In this document: positions 45,738-57,333 of the stretch, piece by piece
Layout: each line of letters begins with the position of its first letter
Numbering within the stretch: position 1 is the stretch's first letter
Source: Solanum dulcamara
Lineage: Eukaryota > Streptophyta > Magnoliopsida > Solanales > Solanaceae
Assembly (NCBI RefSeq): GCF_947179165.1
Contig: NC_077245.1
Span: 22,791,740 to 22,855,739 of the forward strand
DNA length: 64,000 nucleotides
Direction: 5' to 3'
Made by a program: the position numbers and the translations under genes
The notes under the pieces: model-generated
Databases searched by the model: none
What the model saw: the letters and a program-made list of their open reading frames with translations, nothing else
What the model was told of the DNA's origin: nothing

Positions 45738-46233
45738 TTATTTATGCTTGTTTAGATATTAATTTTAATTTATTTTAACTTAATTAGATTCTCCTAAAAA
45801 TAAACCAATTCATGTTAATTTACTCTTTAGATGATTTTCTACCTTTACTTAGGCATTTGGTAAACTTTTTTTTTTAAATACATGCATGTTATATTCAATT
45901 TTTAAGTTGGATCATTTTTTCGAAAAACAAATAATTTTAAAATCTTCGTTTCCTTTTAAATTAATATTTTCAAATGTTAGTCAAATAATTTTTCAAATCA
46001 TCGGATAACCGCGCGTTAGCGGCCACTTTGATTGCTTAACATCTTCTCAAAGTTGAAATAAGAACCTCGTACCTTTTTCTCTGAATTTTTAAAACTTAAA
46101 TCTGTTAGGGTCTTTTAAATTAAGTTTTCTTAATTTCTTTAAAAAATTAAGTGGCGACTCCTCTATTTTAAAATTGATTTTTTCTTTACAAAGTTAAAAT
46201 TAATTTTAAATCTTCTTTTTTTGACATAACCGA

Positions 46234-46252
46234 AATGACGACTCTGCTGGGG
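46234..46252 (+). other. Primer binding site, probably tRNA-Arg
   Basis: AATGACGACTCTGCTGGGG starts two bases after the 5' LTR. It fits the TGGCGACTCTGCTGGGGA-type site that Ogre-like elements use with an arginine tRNA. One base differs from that form (ATGACG for ATGGCG). Confidence 0.65.
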
Positions 46253-47323
46253 AATTAATTAGGTTCTAACCATTAGATTTGTTTGATTTATTTGACTAAC
46301 TATTTGAGATTGTAATAATTAGTAATTTCTTTTTCTTTATTTGCATTTTATGTGTTTAAATTCCGAATATTAAATTGTCATTGCATGCATAATATATTTT
46401 CTGCCACTTGGCATTTTATTTTCTTACTTAAATGATGGTTATGCGGGTTGCAGCCGTTGAATCCAAAATATTCCTAGGGGGTACCCTGGCGCAATGAGTT
46501 GGTCACTGGATGGTCAACGGTCGCTAACTTCCCCCAGCCTGAGTTGTCCACTTGGGTCACCGGTACACTTCAAAATATAGTCCACTCTTAGTCAACCTAG
46601 TGTAGAATGAAACCAAAATCCTAATTTAGTGTATTGGCCTAAGACGACCTAACACCGAAGGCGTGTTTGACCCATTAGAAAGACCACCTTGAGTCCAAAA
46701 TGGCCCTCGGCCTAAATGGACGATCATACTTATGTGTTTAAATTTGAAGGTTGTATACACCATTTGACAAACATTGTCCCTCGAGGTTGGAAGTTTATTT
46801 TATTAGCTTAGTCAAAAAAGGATCTTCACAAGTTGCTATTCTATTCAAAAAGGGTTGATGTTTGGAGATGTCAAGAAGTCAAGAACGAAAGATTTTTAAC
46901 GAAGGCTTAGTTAGGATTGTACCCCGACGTGAGACTGATTATTTGTATCCCTTTTTCTCCATTATGTATCCCCATTCAGTTTATTCATAATATTTGTATA
47001 AACATAAGTTTTGGGGCAATGAAACGTTTCAAATGATGTTATACATCCTTCAAAGCGTTAGGCCTACCGCTGACACAAAAGGGTCACATATCTATTTCAG
47101 ACACGCAATAATTGTTTATGTGCTATATGCTATATCTGTTTTTGTGAATATGTTGCTTTATTTGGAGACATGTTAGTCCACTCTTTTCAAAAAAATTTAG
47201 AGCCTCATAGGCATAAAAATCGAGTCACTATCAAAAGTGCGTCCAAATACTCCACGAATCTTTAGTTTTCCAACAAAATTCAAACTTTACTCTCAAATCA
47301 TAAACCTTGCTCACTCATCTCAA
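46253..47323 (+). other. Leader of the LARD element
   Basis: Non-coding. It includes GGGGGTACCCTGGCGCAATG and GGTCACTGGATGGTCAACGG, typical-looking untranslated leader text without open frames. The 60-codon ORF at 46994 is unsupported. Confidence 0.5.

Positions 47324-47404
<81 letters not shown>
47324..47404 (+). repeat. (AAT)27 microsatellite
   Basis: Twenty-seven perfect AAT triplets. A spurious ORF across it encodes a run of asparagines. Perfect repeats of this length are usually polymorphic in length. Confidence 0.97.
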
Positions 47405-50400
47405 TCAAAGTTCGGTCATGCCTTTGAAGTTTTTAGTTTTTCCTCATACTTTCAAAGAAATTGAGAACTTCTTCTGTATCTAAGAAGAATGAGGGTACAA
47501 AAGTTGAAACGCAAGAAATCCGTGATTCAACACAAGTCAACCTTTCTCACACATTAATCGTAAAATTAAAATGGGTCAATTTCTGTCCATTTAGTCTTTC
47601 TTCACCCATGAATTAGTTTATCTTCAAACAAAGCAACATTTATATGTTTAATTCTTTGTGTGATATTTTGCATTAATTATTACAAACACAGACTAATACT
47701 TTGGCTTTTGAGTTATTCTTCTTTTTTAGGGAGAGACTGATTTGTGTTGGAAATCAAACTTGCTTACTTCTCAAAGATCGAGGGTTCACAAAGTTGATTC
47801 TTTTTTTTCTAAAGAGAGGCTGTTATCAAAGGACATCATGCGATAAATGATTGGATCTCAATTTTGAGAGGGACAAAGAGTTCATGGAAAATAACGATGA
47901 TCTTAAATTTCACAAGACACCAATACACAGCCTGAAAGATAAATCGGGAGAGTCTTTGACTATGAAGTCTTACTCCTATATCTTGTTACTTATTTTTTTA
48001 TAATGAACCACTTTCACACTTTTCTCATATCTTTGCAGAAAAACTATTCCTGACAATAGTCGGGGATGGTTAAAATAATGTATGATTCTCGTGAATAGTT
48101 GGAAGAATTCAAGTCATAAGAGACAATCACCAAAAAGAACACAACAAGTGATTTCTGCAGAAAATTGGAAGAACACACCAATGTATAATCTCTGAGGAAT
48201 ATCTGAAAAACAATACAACAATAGGTGTCCTCACCGATGGTTTAGAGTACACAAAACGTGTTGGTGTAAATAGGCAAAAGACACTCTCCAACTGAAGATG
48301 TCAACGAGCACTAGACTTATGAGACGTCACTTTAAGTTTGTCTAAATCTTTAAATTATTTTATATACCATATCCACAAGAACTACGCACACCTGATTCTC
48401 ATCTCAATGAGATACGTAGGCAGCCCTTCTTGGGTTTGGTATTTCTTTTTCAAAATAATAATAATAATAATAATAAAAAAATTGTGTACATATTTTAAGA
48501 GTCATATCTTCTTGATTGGGACGAATACAGTTAGGAGCATGCGAAATATTCGGTATGATGAAAAATATTGACTTTGTGGTAAACCATAGTTTCTGTTGGT
48601 ATCTTTCATTTGTACTTTTGTGATGCTTGAAAATTCTCTTGCAGGCATTCAAGGTAAGAATAAAATCAACATCATGGCTTCATGTGCATTGTGTGGTGAG
48701 CTTTAGACTAAAATTCAATTGCATCGCACTGTTGATCTAGAACTTGGCCTAAATATTTGTTGAAGCGAAATCCTGAGTTATGTTTGGTTTGAGAAATGAT
48801 TGTAGGCTTTTTTTGACCCGATTGTGCCTTTCAAAGCATACCAAATAGCATTAATCCCTAGTTTTCCCACTTTGAGCCTAAAGTCTTTTCTTTGGACAAC
48901 CACATCTTAGTCCTTTCCCTTTTGAGTGCTTGCATGCACTATCTCTCTCTTGGGCCAACCTCCTTGAGCACACTGAAAATGTGAAAATTATACAAGAAGA
49001 TTCAACTTTGAAATTGCCAAAGACAAAAGACGTAAAGTCTCCAAAGTCAAGAAAGCAAAGACGACTTTCAAAAAAAAGAAAGAAAAAAAAACAACTCCTA
49101 CAAGGTCGATGTAAGACAAAAAGGAAACTACTCCAACAAAAGAGCAGAAACCTCAAAAGCAAGGGGTGAAAAGAGAAAAACTCTAACAAATAAGGACTCA
49201 AAGAAGTCAAGACAAAAAGAAAGGGGTGAAAAGAGAAAAAGCTCTAAAATAAAGACTCAAAAAGAAGTCAAAATCTAAGAAGGAGATAACAAAGAGGATC
49301 GGGCGCCAAAAGGTGTATCAATCATCAAAAGCACAAATTCAGTATGACGCTCAAGGAGAGATTAAGTCACTTTTATCCCAAATAAATATCTCACCCGTCC
49401 CTAAGCCTACATTACAAGCCAATAAATAAGCCCTACATGATCTCATTCAAAATATTCTCACATTAGTGGAGACTTACATGCAGGCCAAGCATATGGTATC
49501 ACAGTTGCATGCTTGAACTTTCTTGAGAGTGTGAGTGCACTTTGCAAAAAGTTCTCAAATCAAACATTTTAGATATATGCGAAATAAGACTTTCTTTATT
49601 GTGAGGGCACTTGAAACATGAGAATTGGTATAAACCTAAACTTTTGTTTGAAGTAGGATGAAAAAATCTTGTCGACACTTAAGTATGTTTGAGGTACTAC
49701 TTGAAGCTATAAGAATTACCTCGAAGTTAATCTCAGTTATAAGAAAGGAAATGAGAAATATTTCTATGCAATCCTAACTGTTGGTACCAATTGTAGTCAA
49801 AATTTGACTATTTCTTTACATTCTCTAAAAATAATTGCATTTGTCCTTTGAAATTGGATGGTTTGCTCTAAATAATGTGACATTAGGCTAATACCATCGG
49901 GGTGAGATGCCTATTTTACTTCATTGAATCGTCCATATCAAACGGGTGGTATATCTCGTGCTTTTAAGCTGTAAATATTACAAGTAATACAGTTTTTCAT
50001 ATCATTATGCTCATATTGCACATGTGTCTACTGATTATCTTGTCTTAGATTTTACAGTATTCATCATCCACAGGATTGGAACTATATTTGACTTGATTCT
50101 TGCACCAATAGGATATGTAGGCGCCACAATGGCTCGGTTGTGTTCCCCGTAAGATTTTTATTTCTCCCTTACAATAAAAACTCGGACAGAATTTTTGAGA
50201 AGATCTCAAAAATTCACAAGAAGATACTATCTCCAGCAAGTCAAGATTGGAGATCATGTAAATATATGCAACTGGGATAGAATTTTTGAGAAGATCTCAA
50301 AATTTTTACAAGAATGTCAAAATCCTTTTTCAGTAGCCCGACATTTGTTAAGAGATCTAACTAGGATAAAATTTTTGAAGCATTCACTATTGCAGTGTAT

Positions 50401-50626
50401 TTGATCAACAGATTGCCATTTTCTGTTAAGATCTCAAAAATTCCGTCAAGAATTATCAGAAATTCGAAGTCAACTTCAAGTGATCTCCAACATTGCTAGA
50501 ATGGAGAGAACACAAATTCAAGATACGAGCCACCGAGGCCTCGTATAAACTTCTATCAAAGACATGAGTCCCAACGAAAACAAATTGTTCAAAAAAAAAG
50601 ATAACATGTCAAATCATCCAAGAGGA
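47405..50626 (+). other. Non-coding interior of the LARD element
   Basis: No retroviral domain. It holds a second short AAT-type run (48452-48476), a TGAGATACGTAGGCAGCC box (48409), an echo of it, GGATATGTAGGCGCCACAA (50110), and a lysine-rich A-rich stretch (48960-49300) where short ORFs read almost only K, S and R. These may be remains of a gag-like region, but no motif proves it. Confidence 0.5.
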
Positions 50627-52804
50627 TGACATTTGCATTTTCATTTGCCAAGAGGGCCATTGCATATTTATTTGCCAAGAGGGCCATTGCATTTTCATTT
50701 GCCAAGAGGGCCATTGCATTTTCATTTGCCAAAAGGGCCATTACATATTTATTTGCCAAGAGGGCCATTACATATTTATTTGCCAAGAGTGCCATTGCAT
50801 TTTCATTTGCCAAGATGACCATTGCATATTTATTTGCCAAGAGGGTCATTACATATTTATTTGCCAAGAGAGCCATTGCATATTTATTTGCCAAGAGGGC
50901 CATTGCATTTTCATTTGCCAAGAGGGCCATTGCATTTTCATTTTCCAAAGAGGGCCATTGCATATTTATTTGCCAAGAGGGACATTGCATTTTCATTTGC
51001 CAAAGAGGGCCATTGCATTTTTATTTGCCAAGAGGGTCATTACATATTTATTTGCCAAGAGGGCCATTGCATATTTATTTGCCAAGAGGCCATTGCATTT
51101 TAATTTGCCAAAAGGGCCATTGCATATTTATTTGCCAAGAGCGCCATTGCATTTTCATTTGCCAAGAGGGCCATTGCATTTTCATTTGCCAAGAGGGCCA
51201 TTGCATATTCATTTGCCAAGAGGGCCATTACATATTTATTTGCCAAGAGGGCCATTGCATTTTCATTTTCCAAAGAGGGCCATTGCATATTTATTTGCCA
51301 AGAGGGACATTGCATTTTCATTTGCCAAAGAGGGCCATTGCATTTTCATTTGCCAAGAGGGTCATTACATATTTATTTGCCAAGAGGGCCATTGCATATT
51401 TATTTGCCAAGAGGCCATTGCATTTTAATTTGCCAAGAGGGCTATTGCATTTTAATTTGCCAAGAGGGCCACTGCATATTTATTTGCCAAGTGACCATTG
51501 CATTTTCATTTGCCAAGAGGCCATTGCATATTTATTTGCCAAGAGGGCCATTGCATTTTTATTTTCCAAGAGGGTCATTGCATATTTATTTGCCAAGAGG
51601 GCCATTGCATTTTCATTTGCCAAAGAGGGCCATTACATTTTCATTTGCCAAGAGGGCCATTGCATTTTCATTTGTCAAGAGGGCCATTGCATATTTATTT
51701 GCCAAGAGGGCTATTGCATTTTAATTTGCCAAGAGGGCTATTGCATTTTAATTTGCCAAGAGGGCCATTGCATATTCATTTGCCAAGAGGGCCATTGCAT
51801 ATTTATTTGCCAAGAGGGCCATTGCATATTTATTTGCCAAGAGGGCCATTGCATTTTTCTTTGCCAAGAGGGCCATTACATATTCATTTTCCAAGAGGGC
51901 CATTGCAGTTTAATTTGCCAAGAGGACCATTGCATTTTCATTTGCCAAGAGGGCCATTGCATATTTATTTTCCAAGAGGGCCATTGCATATTTATTTGTC
52001 AAGAGGGCCATTGCATTTTAATTTGCCAAGAGGGCCATTGCATTTTTATTTGCCAAGAGGGCCATTGCATTTTTATTTGCTAAGAGGGCCATTGCATTTT
52101 TATTTGCCAAGAGGGCCATTGCATTTTTATTTTCTAAGAGGGTCATTGCATTTTTATTTGCCAAGAGGGCCATTGCATATTCATTTGCCAAGAGGACCAT
52201 TGCATATTTATTTTCCAAGAGGGCCATTGCATTTTTATTTGCCAAGAGGGCCATTGCATTTTCATTTGCCAAGAAGACCATTGCATATTTATTTGCCAAG
52301 AGGGCCATTGCATTTTAATTTGCCAAGAGGGCCATTGCATATTCATTTGCCAAGAGGACCATTGCATATTCATTTGCCAAGAGGGCCATTGCATATTTAT
52401 TTGCCAAGAGGGCCATTGCATTTTTATTTGCCAAGAGGTCCATTGCATATTTATTTGCCAAGAGGGCCATTGCATATTTATTTGCCAAGAGGGCCATTAC
52501 ATATTTATTTTCCAAGAGGGCCATTTCATTTTTATTTGTCAAGAAGGCCATTGCATTTTCATTTGCCAAGAGGGCTATTGCATATTCATTTGTCAAGAGG
52601 GTCATTGCATATTTATTTGCCAAGAGGGCTATTGCATTTTAATATGCCAAGAGGGCCATTGCATTTTCATTTGTCTAAAGGGCCATTGCATTTTCATTTG
52701 CCAAGAGGGCCATTGCATTTTCATTTGCCAAGAGGGCCATTGCATTTTCATTTGTCAAGAGGGTCATTTTATTTTCATTACATTGCCAAGAGGGCCATTG
52801 CATA
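50627..52804 (+). repeat. 27-bp minisatellite, about 80 copies
   Basis: Unit TTGCCAAGAGGGCCATTGCA plus TATTTAT, 27 bp, repeated with substitutions (TATTTAT / TTTTCAT / TTTTTAT / TTTTAAT variants). A few units have one-base gains (CCAAAGAGGG) or losses (CCAAGAGGCC). As 27 is a multiple of three and the unit has no stop codon in several frames, long spurious ORFs arise: AKRAIAYLF, CQEGHCIFI and LPRGPLHIY on the plus strand, and MALLANKNA or MQWPSWQIN on the minus strand. It lies just upstream of the 3' LTR, where Ogre/Tat-like elements often carry tandem arrays. Confidence 0.96.
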
Positions 52805-52868
52805 TGATGCCGTATACAATGATATGATGCCGTATATGATGATATCATGCCGTATACGATGGTATGAT
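52803..52868 (+). repeat. Short bridging repeat, three units of about 21-23 bp
   Basis: Units of the form GATGCCGTATACGATGATAT separate the 27-bp array from the next array. GCCGTATA occurs at about 52809, 52831 and 52850. Confidence 0.8.
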
Positions 52869-53580
52869 GCAATCGTCTTATCGATGGACACACATTTATA
52901 TCCTACCAATGGATCTTCATTCGTCCTACCGATGGACAGACAACTATTTTGCCAAAATATCCTACCGAATGATTACCTTTATTCGTCCTACCAATGGACA
53001 TACATCATCCTACCGATGGATCACCTTCATTCTTTCTATCGATGGACATGCAACATCATCCTACTGAAGGATCACCTTTATTCGTCTTACCAATGGACAT
53101 ACATCATCCTACCGAAGGATCACCTTTATTCGTCCTACCAATGGACATACATCATCCTACCGATGGATCACCTTCATTCGTCCTGGACATGCAACATCAT
53201 CCTACCAATGGATCACCATTCGTCCTATCGATGGACAACCATATCCTATCAATGGATCATCATTTGTCCTATTGATGGACCATATCCTACCAATGGATCT
53301 TCATTCGTCCTACCGATGGACAGATAGTTATTTTGCCAAAATATCCTACCGATAGATCACCTTTATTCGTCTTACCAATGGACATGCATATATCCTATCA
53401 ATGGATTATCATCCTACCGATGGAGCAACATTATCCTATCGATGGACACATATTTATATCCTATCAATGGATCTTTATTCGTCCTACAGATGAACATGCA
53501 TTTATTTTGCCAAATATCCTATCAATGGATCACCATTCTACCAATAGAGCAACATTATCCTACCCATGGATCAATGAAGA
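52869..53580 (+). repeat. Second tandem array, CCTACCGATGGA family
   Basis: Irregular repeats built on CCTACCGATGGACA and CCTACCAATGGATCACCTT, alternating ATTCGTCCTACC and CATCATCCTACC linkers, with roughly 20-45-bp spacing. Larger segments repeat as well: CAGACAACTATTTTGCCAAA (52936) and its near copy CAGATAGTTATTTTGCCAAA (53320). ORFs through it rich in T-N-G-S-S and P-M-D are by-products. Confidence 0.88.
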
Positions 53581-53906
53581 TTTTTGACATGCAAAGAAGA
53601 TGAAAGAAAGTGAGAACGACATCAAAGAGGATGCAACATAATGTGGAATCTTTTCTTAGCAGCGAACTGGGACACAGTCCGAAGAGGAATATCAAACTCA
53701 TAGGACGCGAGCTGAGGAACGACTTCCACCACAGTAAACCACATTCCCATCGAAAGGTGTGTGGTTGTTTCAGGGTCCAGCCATAATTTCAAAATCCGTA
53801 CCAACCCCTTTTCAGAAAAATAAAGATGGAGTCGGTCAAAATGGGATTTGTCAATTTTCTTTGTCGAGAATCTCTTTTATCGATCCTATCCAAAGAAAGG
53901 GACAAC
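53581..53906 (+). other. 3' untranslated end and polypurine tract of the LARD element
   Basis: Non-coding stretch ending in CCAAAGAAAGGGACAAC. The purine run AAAGAAAGGGA (53892-53902) is the likely plus-strand primer immediately before the 3' LTR. Confidence 0.7.
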
Positions 53907-56182
53907 TGTTGACACCCAATTTTGACCCTCCACAAAGCAAATTAGCTATCGAGTTTCTTTGAATTTCAAATATTTTTTGAAATAATTAACTTTTATAAAA
54001 ACAAAGATATTTTCATGTTATTCTTAACTATTTTTATTTTTTTTATATATAAATTTTAGTATAATATAAATATTTTTATAAACTATATCTTTGATTACTA
54101 TTTATGTAGTTATTCAAAAATCATCTCAAAAAGATTTTATTTTTAAATAAATACAATGTTAGTTAGGTTAGTTTAATTATAGTTTGCATTTGTGAAAATT
54201 TTAGTTTTTTCTAAAAAAAAAAATTGAAGTTTTTGGAGCCTATATAAAGGCTCATATTCTTATTAAGAAGAGGAAAAAAGTGGGAGGTTCTTTAGCCACC
54301 CCAAAGTTAGAAATTTTCTTAACTTGACTGAGATTTTTGGATTCTTGTCCCCAGCCTAAAAAATGTGAAAATTTCTAGCTTTCAATCTATATTTTTCTTC
54401 AAGGAAAATAGGAGATTGAAGTCAAAATTTAGGCTACAAACAGTGTTCTTATAACGTCGAACTCACGAAGGTTCGAGTCTAAATTTTTAATCTTTTATTT
54501 TATTTTTTATAGATTAGAGTTCCATCAAGCTCTTGGGTGGTGGTGAAATTGTCTTCCGCTCATCATCTTCATCTTGTTGCCCAAAAAGAGGTAAAATCTT
54601 TCTCAGCTTTATTTTATTTAATTATTTTGATGTTTTATATTTAGTTGATTCGTAGTCTTATTTTTTTCTAGTTAGCATGTATTAAGAATAATTAGATTAA
54701 TGATAGAAATTTTTTATAGTTAGCATGTATTAGAATTAATTAGCTATCATGTGTTAGGATTATTTCATGAAAGATCTTAGTTTTGTTCATCATTTTTCCA
54801 AATAGTTTTCTCTGACAATATAGATTTTTATGTTTTTAATTTCTTCTTTTAACATGATTTAGATAACAAAAAATATGCTTAAAGTTATTATTCAATTAGA
54901 ATTTTCATGGCCTAATTGATTTAATTCTTTCTTTAAAATTTGAGCTAGTATAACGTATACATTAAATCCGTGTTTTTTAGTTACTTGAATATATTTCTTC
55001 TTTTCTTTCCTTTGTCCACATATATGCATGTTGTTAGTCACTTTTAGGATGCTCATCAATTTGATAACTTAAAATATCGTGATATGTTCCTTTGTTTAGC
55101 TTAAAATAATTAAATGCTCTGTAATTTTATTTTGGTGCATGTGATATAAATTTGAGTCCATCTTTGGACCCCATCGTTGCATATCATTGAGTTTTGAGTC
55201 TCTCATCATCTGTTTTGAATTACTGGAAAGTTTATAAATAGAAAAGAAGGTAATATTCATGATTTATATATTGATATTGGGCTGTATACACGGAATACAA
55301 GTGAAAAACAGTGTTTTATACACTGATATACAGTATATATACAATAATATACAACAGATACAGGGAACAAACATGTGGTATAGTGTGTGTATATAGTTTG
55401 ATATACAGAAATAAAATTGTGTACACTGTATAAAGTATATATATTACGATGTACAATGTGTATACAGCTGCGATATATACAGTGGAATTGTGTTTAAGAC
55501 CCAAAACACAGATGACCCAACAACTTAATACAGGCGTACAGAAACTAAGTGTCGGACAATATTTTCATGTGTTATTTATTATTTATTTATATTAATTTGG
55601 GTTGTAATAATTTATTTACTTATGTTATTTATGCTTGTTTAGCCAGACCCCACGTTGTGGGATTTCACTAGGTTGTTATTGTTGTATTATTTATGCTTGT
55701 TTAGATATTAATTTTAATTTATTTTAACTTAATTAGATTATCCTAAAAATAAATCAATTCATGTTAATTTACTCTTTAGATGATTTTCTACCTTTACTTA
55801 GGCATTTGGTAAACTTTTTTTTTTTTAAAATACATGCATGTTATATTCAATTTTTAAGTTGGATCATTTTTTCGAAAAACAAATAATTTTAAAATCTTCG
55901 TTTTCTTTTAAATTAATATTTTCAGAAGTTAGTCAAATTTTTTTTCAAATCGTTGGATAACCGCGCGTTAGCGGCCACGTTGAATGCTTAACATCTTCTC
56001 GAAGTGGAAATAAGAACCTCGTACCCTTTTCTCTAAATTTTTAAGACTTAAATCTGTTAGGGTCTTTTAAATTAAGTTTTCTTAATTTCTTTAAAAAATT
56101 AAGTGGCGACACCTCTATTCTAAAATTGATTTTTTCTTTACAAAGTTGAAATTAATTTTAAACTGTTTTTTCCGACATAACA
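53907..56182 (+). repeat. 3' LTR of the LARD element
   Basis: 2276 bp, TGTTGACACCC to GACATAACA, almost identical to 43958-46231, including the TATA box (54241-54248) and the LINE tail (55643-55686, flanked by copies of TTATTTATGCTTGTTTAG). Followed by the AATAC target duplication. Confidence 0.93.
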
Positions 56183-56187
56183 AATAC

Positions 56188-56870
56188 AAGTTATGATTAA
56201 GTTCTAAGTTGTAATTAGAAGCTCTAAATAAGTTCTAAATTTCTAACTTCTAATTAACTTCTATAATTACTTCTTAAATCTAATGTTTAACTTCAACAAT
56301 ACTTCAATTCAAACTAAAAAAATACCCAAATTTACAATCTAATTCAAAAAAACCCAATTCAACTAAAACCCAAAAATCTTCATTCACTAATTCACAATTA
56401 AATATACAAACTAACAATGTTAGTAACTTTATGACTTCAAAAACACTTCAACTCCAATTCAAAAAAAATCAAATCACAAACTAATTCAAAATACCCAATT
56501 CAAAGTAAAACCCTTAAATCAAAGCTATAGCTTTTTATTCACTAATTCACAATCAATGTTACAAATTAACTATGTTAACAACATATATTCAACAACATAA
56601 ATGAAATAAACTAACTAACAATTCAAAATTTTCTCAATTTACAAAAAACAAAACCCTAACTAAGTTTAACAAGGAGAGAAAAAGAGAAGAGAGAGAGGGT
56701 CGGACGGAGTACCTGAGAGAGAGGGAGGGACACCGGCGGCGGAGGTGGAATGAGCGTTGGGGTCGGGGTTTAGGGGAGGGGATCGAAGAGAGAGAGAGAG
56801 AGAGAGAGAGTTAAGAGAGTATAAAAAATAAAAAAATGAGAGAACCTGTGGTTGATATTTAGTACGGGGC
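56188..56870. other. Interior of the second CACTA element, right part
   Basis: Continues the CTAAGTTCTAA-like irregular repeats of 43290-43950, then a GA-rich patch with (AG)12 at 56787-56810 and a GGCGGCGGAGGTGG patch. A 78-codon minus-strand ORF here (56666-56902) is low-complexity. It may be a relic of a captured gene's first exon, but I cannot identify one. Confidence 0.45.
56787..56810 (+). repeat. (AG)12 microsatellite
   Basis: Twelve perfect AG units in a purine-rich stretch of the CACTA interior. Confidence 0.92.
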
Positions 56871-57315
56871 GACGGACAGCGTCGCAAAGTCCGTCGCTCC
56901 ATTTAAAAAAAATTGACCAGAAAAGCGACGGAATAAGCGACGCCGTCCTTCGCTATTTTAAAAAAAAATTTAAAAATTATAAATAATAAAATAAAATTTT
57001 ATAAAAAAAATATTATAAATTGAAATTAAAAATAAGCGAAGGACTCCGCTTATTTTAAATTAAAAATAATTTTTTTTATTGAAAGCGACGGACGACGTCG
57101 CCGTTTATATTAAATAATTAATTATTAATGAAAAATATTTTTGACGCAAAAATCCGCCAAAAAAAGCGACAGACTTAGAGTCACCATCCCTCACTTTTTA
57201 AAACAAAAAATAAAAAATAAAAAAATAAAAATATAATCGACGGACGATGTCCCTTTGTCCGTCGCTTTTTACCATCGACGCAGTCCGTCGCTTTTCTTTC
57301 CGTCGTTTTTTCGTC
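56871..57315. repeat. Right subterminal repeats of the second CACTA element
   Basis: GGGCGACGGACAGCGTCGC, AAAGTCCGTCGCTCC, AAAGCGACGGA and GTCCGTCGCTTTT motifs in both orientations, mirroring 42190-42600. Confidence 0.88.
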
Positions 57316-57333
57316 ATTTTTTTAGTAGTGACT

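Larger units (their letters stand above)
43958..46231 (+). repeat. 5' LTR of the LARD element
   Basis: 2274 bp, matching the 3' LTR with only scattered substitutions. It has a good TATA box (44291-44298) and contains a 44-bp LINE tail insertion (45694-45737) also present in the other LTR. The terminal base is C where the 3' LTR has A. Confidence 0.93.
43958..56182 (+). mobile_element. Non-coding 12.2-kb LTR retrotransposon (LARD), Ogre/Tat-type ends
   Basis: Two nearly identical LTRs (43958-46231 and 53907-56182) start TGTTGACACCCAATTTTGAC (TGTTAAC in the 5' copy) and end GACATAACA. AATAC is duplicated at 43953-43957 and 56183-56187. A primer site follows the 5' LTR and a polypurine tract precedes the 3' LTR. 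The 7.7-kb interior has no gag, protease, RT or integrase motif in any frame. It should depend on enzymes from an autonomous relative. The LTR start and primer site resemble Ogre/Tat elements, an inference from memory. High LTR similarity indicates a recent insertion. Confidence 0.92.
42175..57330. mobile_element. 15-kb non-autonomous CACTA transposon, split by an LTR element
   Basis: Starts CACTACTAAAAAACTC and ends TTTTTTTAGTAGTG: perfect CACTACTAAAAAA inverted termini. The target duplication ACT is at 42172-42174 and 57331-57333. Subterminal arrays of AAAGCGACGGACT and its complement lie within 450 bp of both ends. No transposase ORF is visible. Without the 12.2-kb retrotransposon and its duplication the CACTA element is about 2.9 kb. 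Confidence 0.93.

Noticed and set aside
47237..47464. Asparagine-rich protein ORF
   Set aside because: It is produced by the (AAT)27 microsatellite. The flanks have no coding character.
50627..52804. CRISPR-like array
   Set aside because: Units are contiguous with no unique spacers, and this is a plant nuclear sequence inside an LTR element.
50626..53327. ORFs of 485 and 609 codons as genuine repeat proteins
   Set aside because: They are translations of a 27-bp tandem repeat that lacks stop codons. Several frames and both strands are equally open, and the frame drifts at unit indels.
56666..56902. Pro/Ser-rich minus-strand ORF as a gene start
   Set aside because: It is low-complexity, built on the (AG)12 run and GGCGG patch, and runs into the CACTA subterminal repeats.
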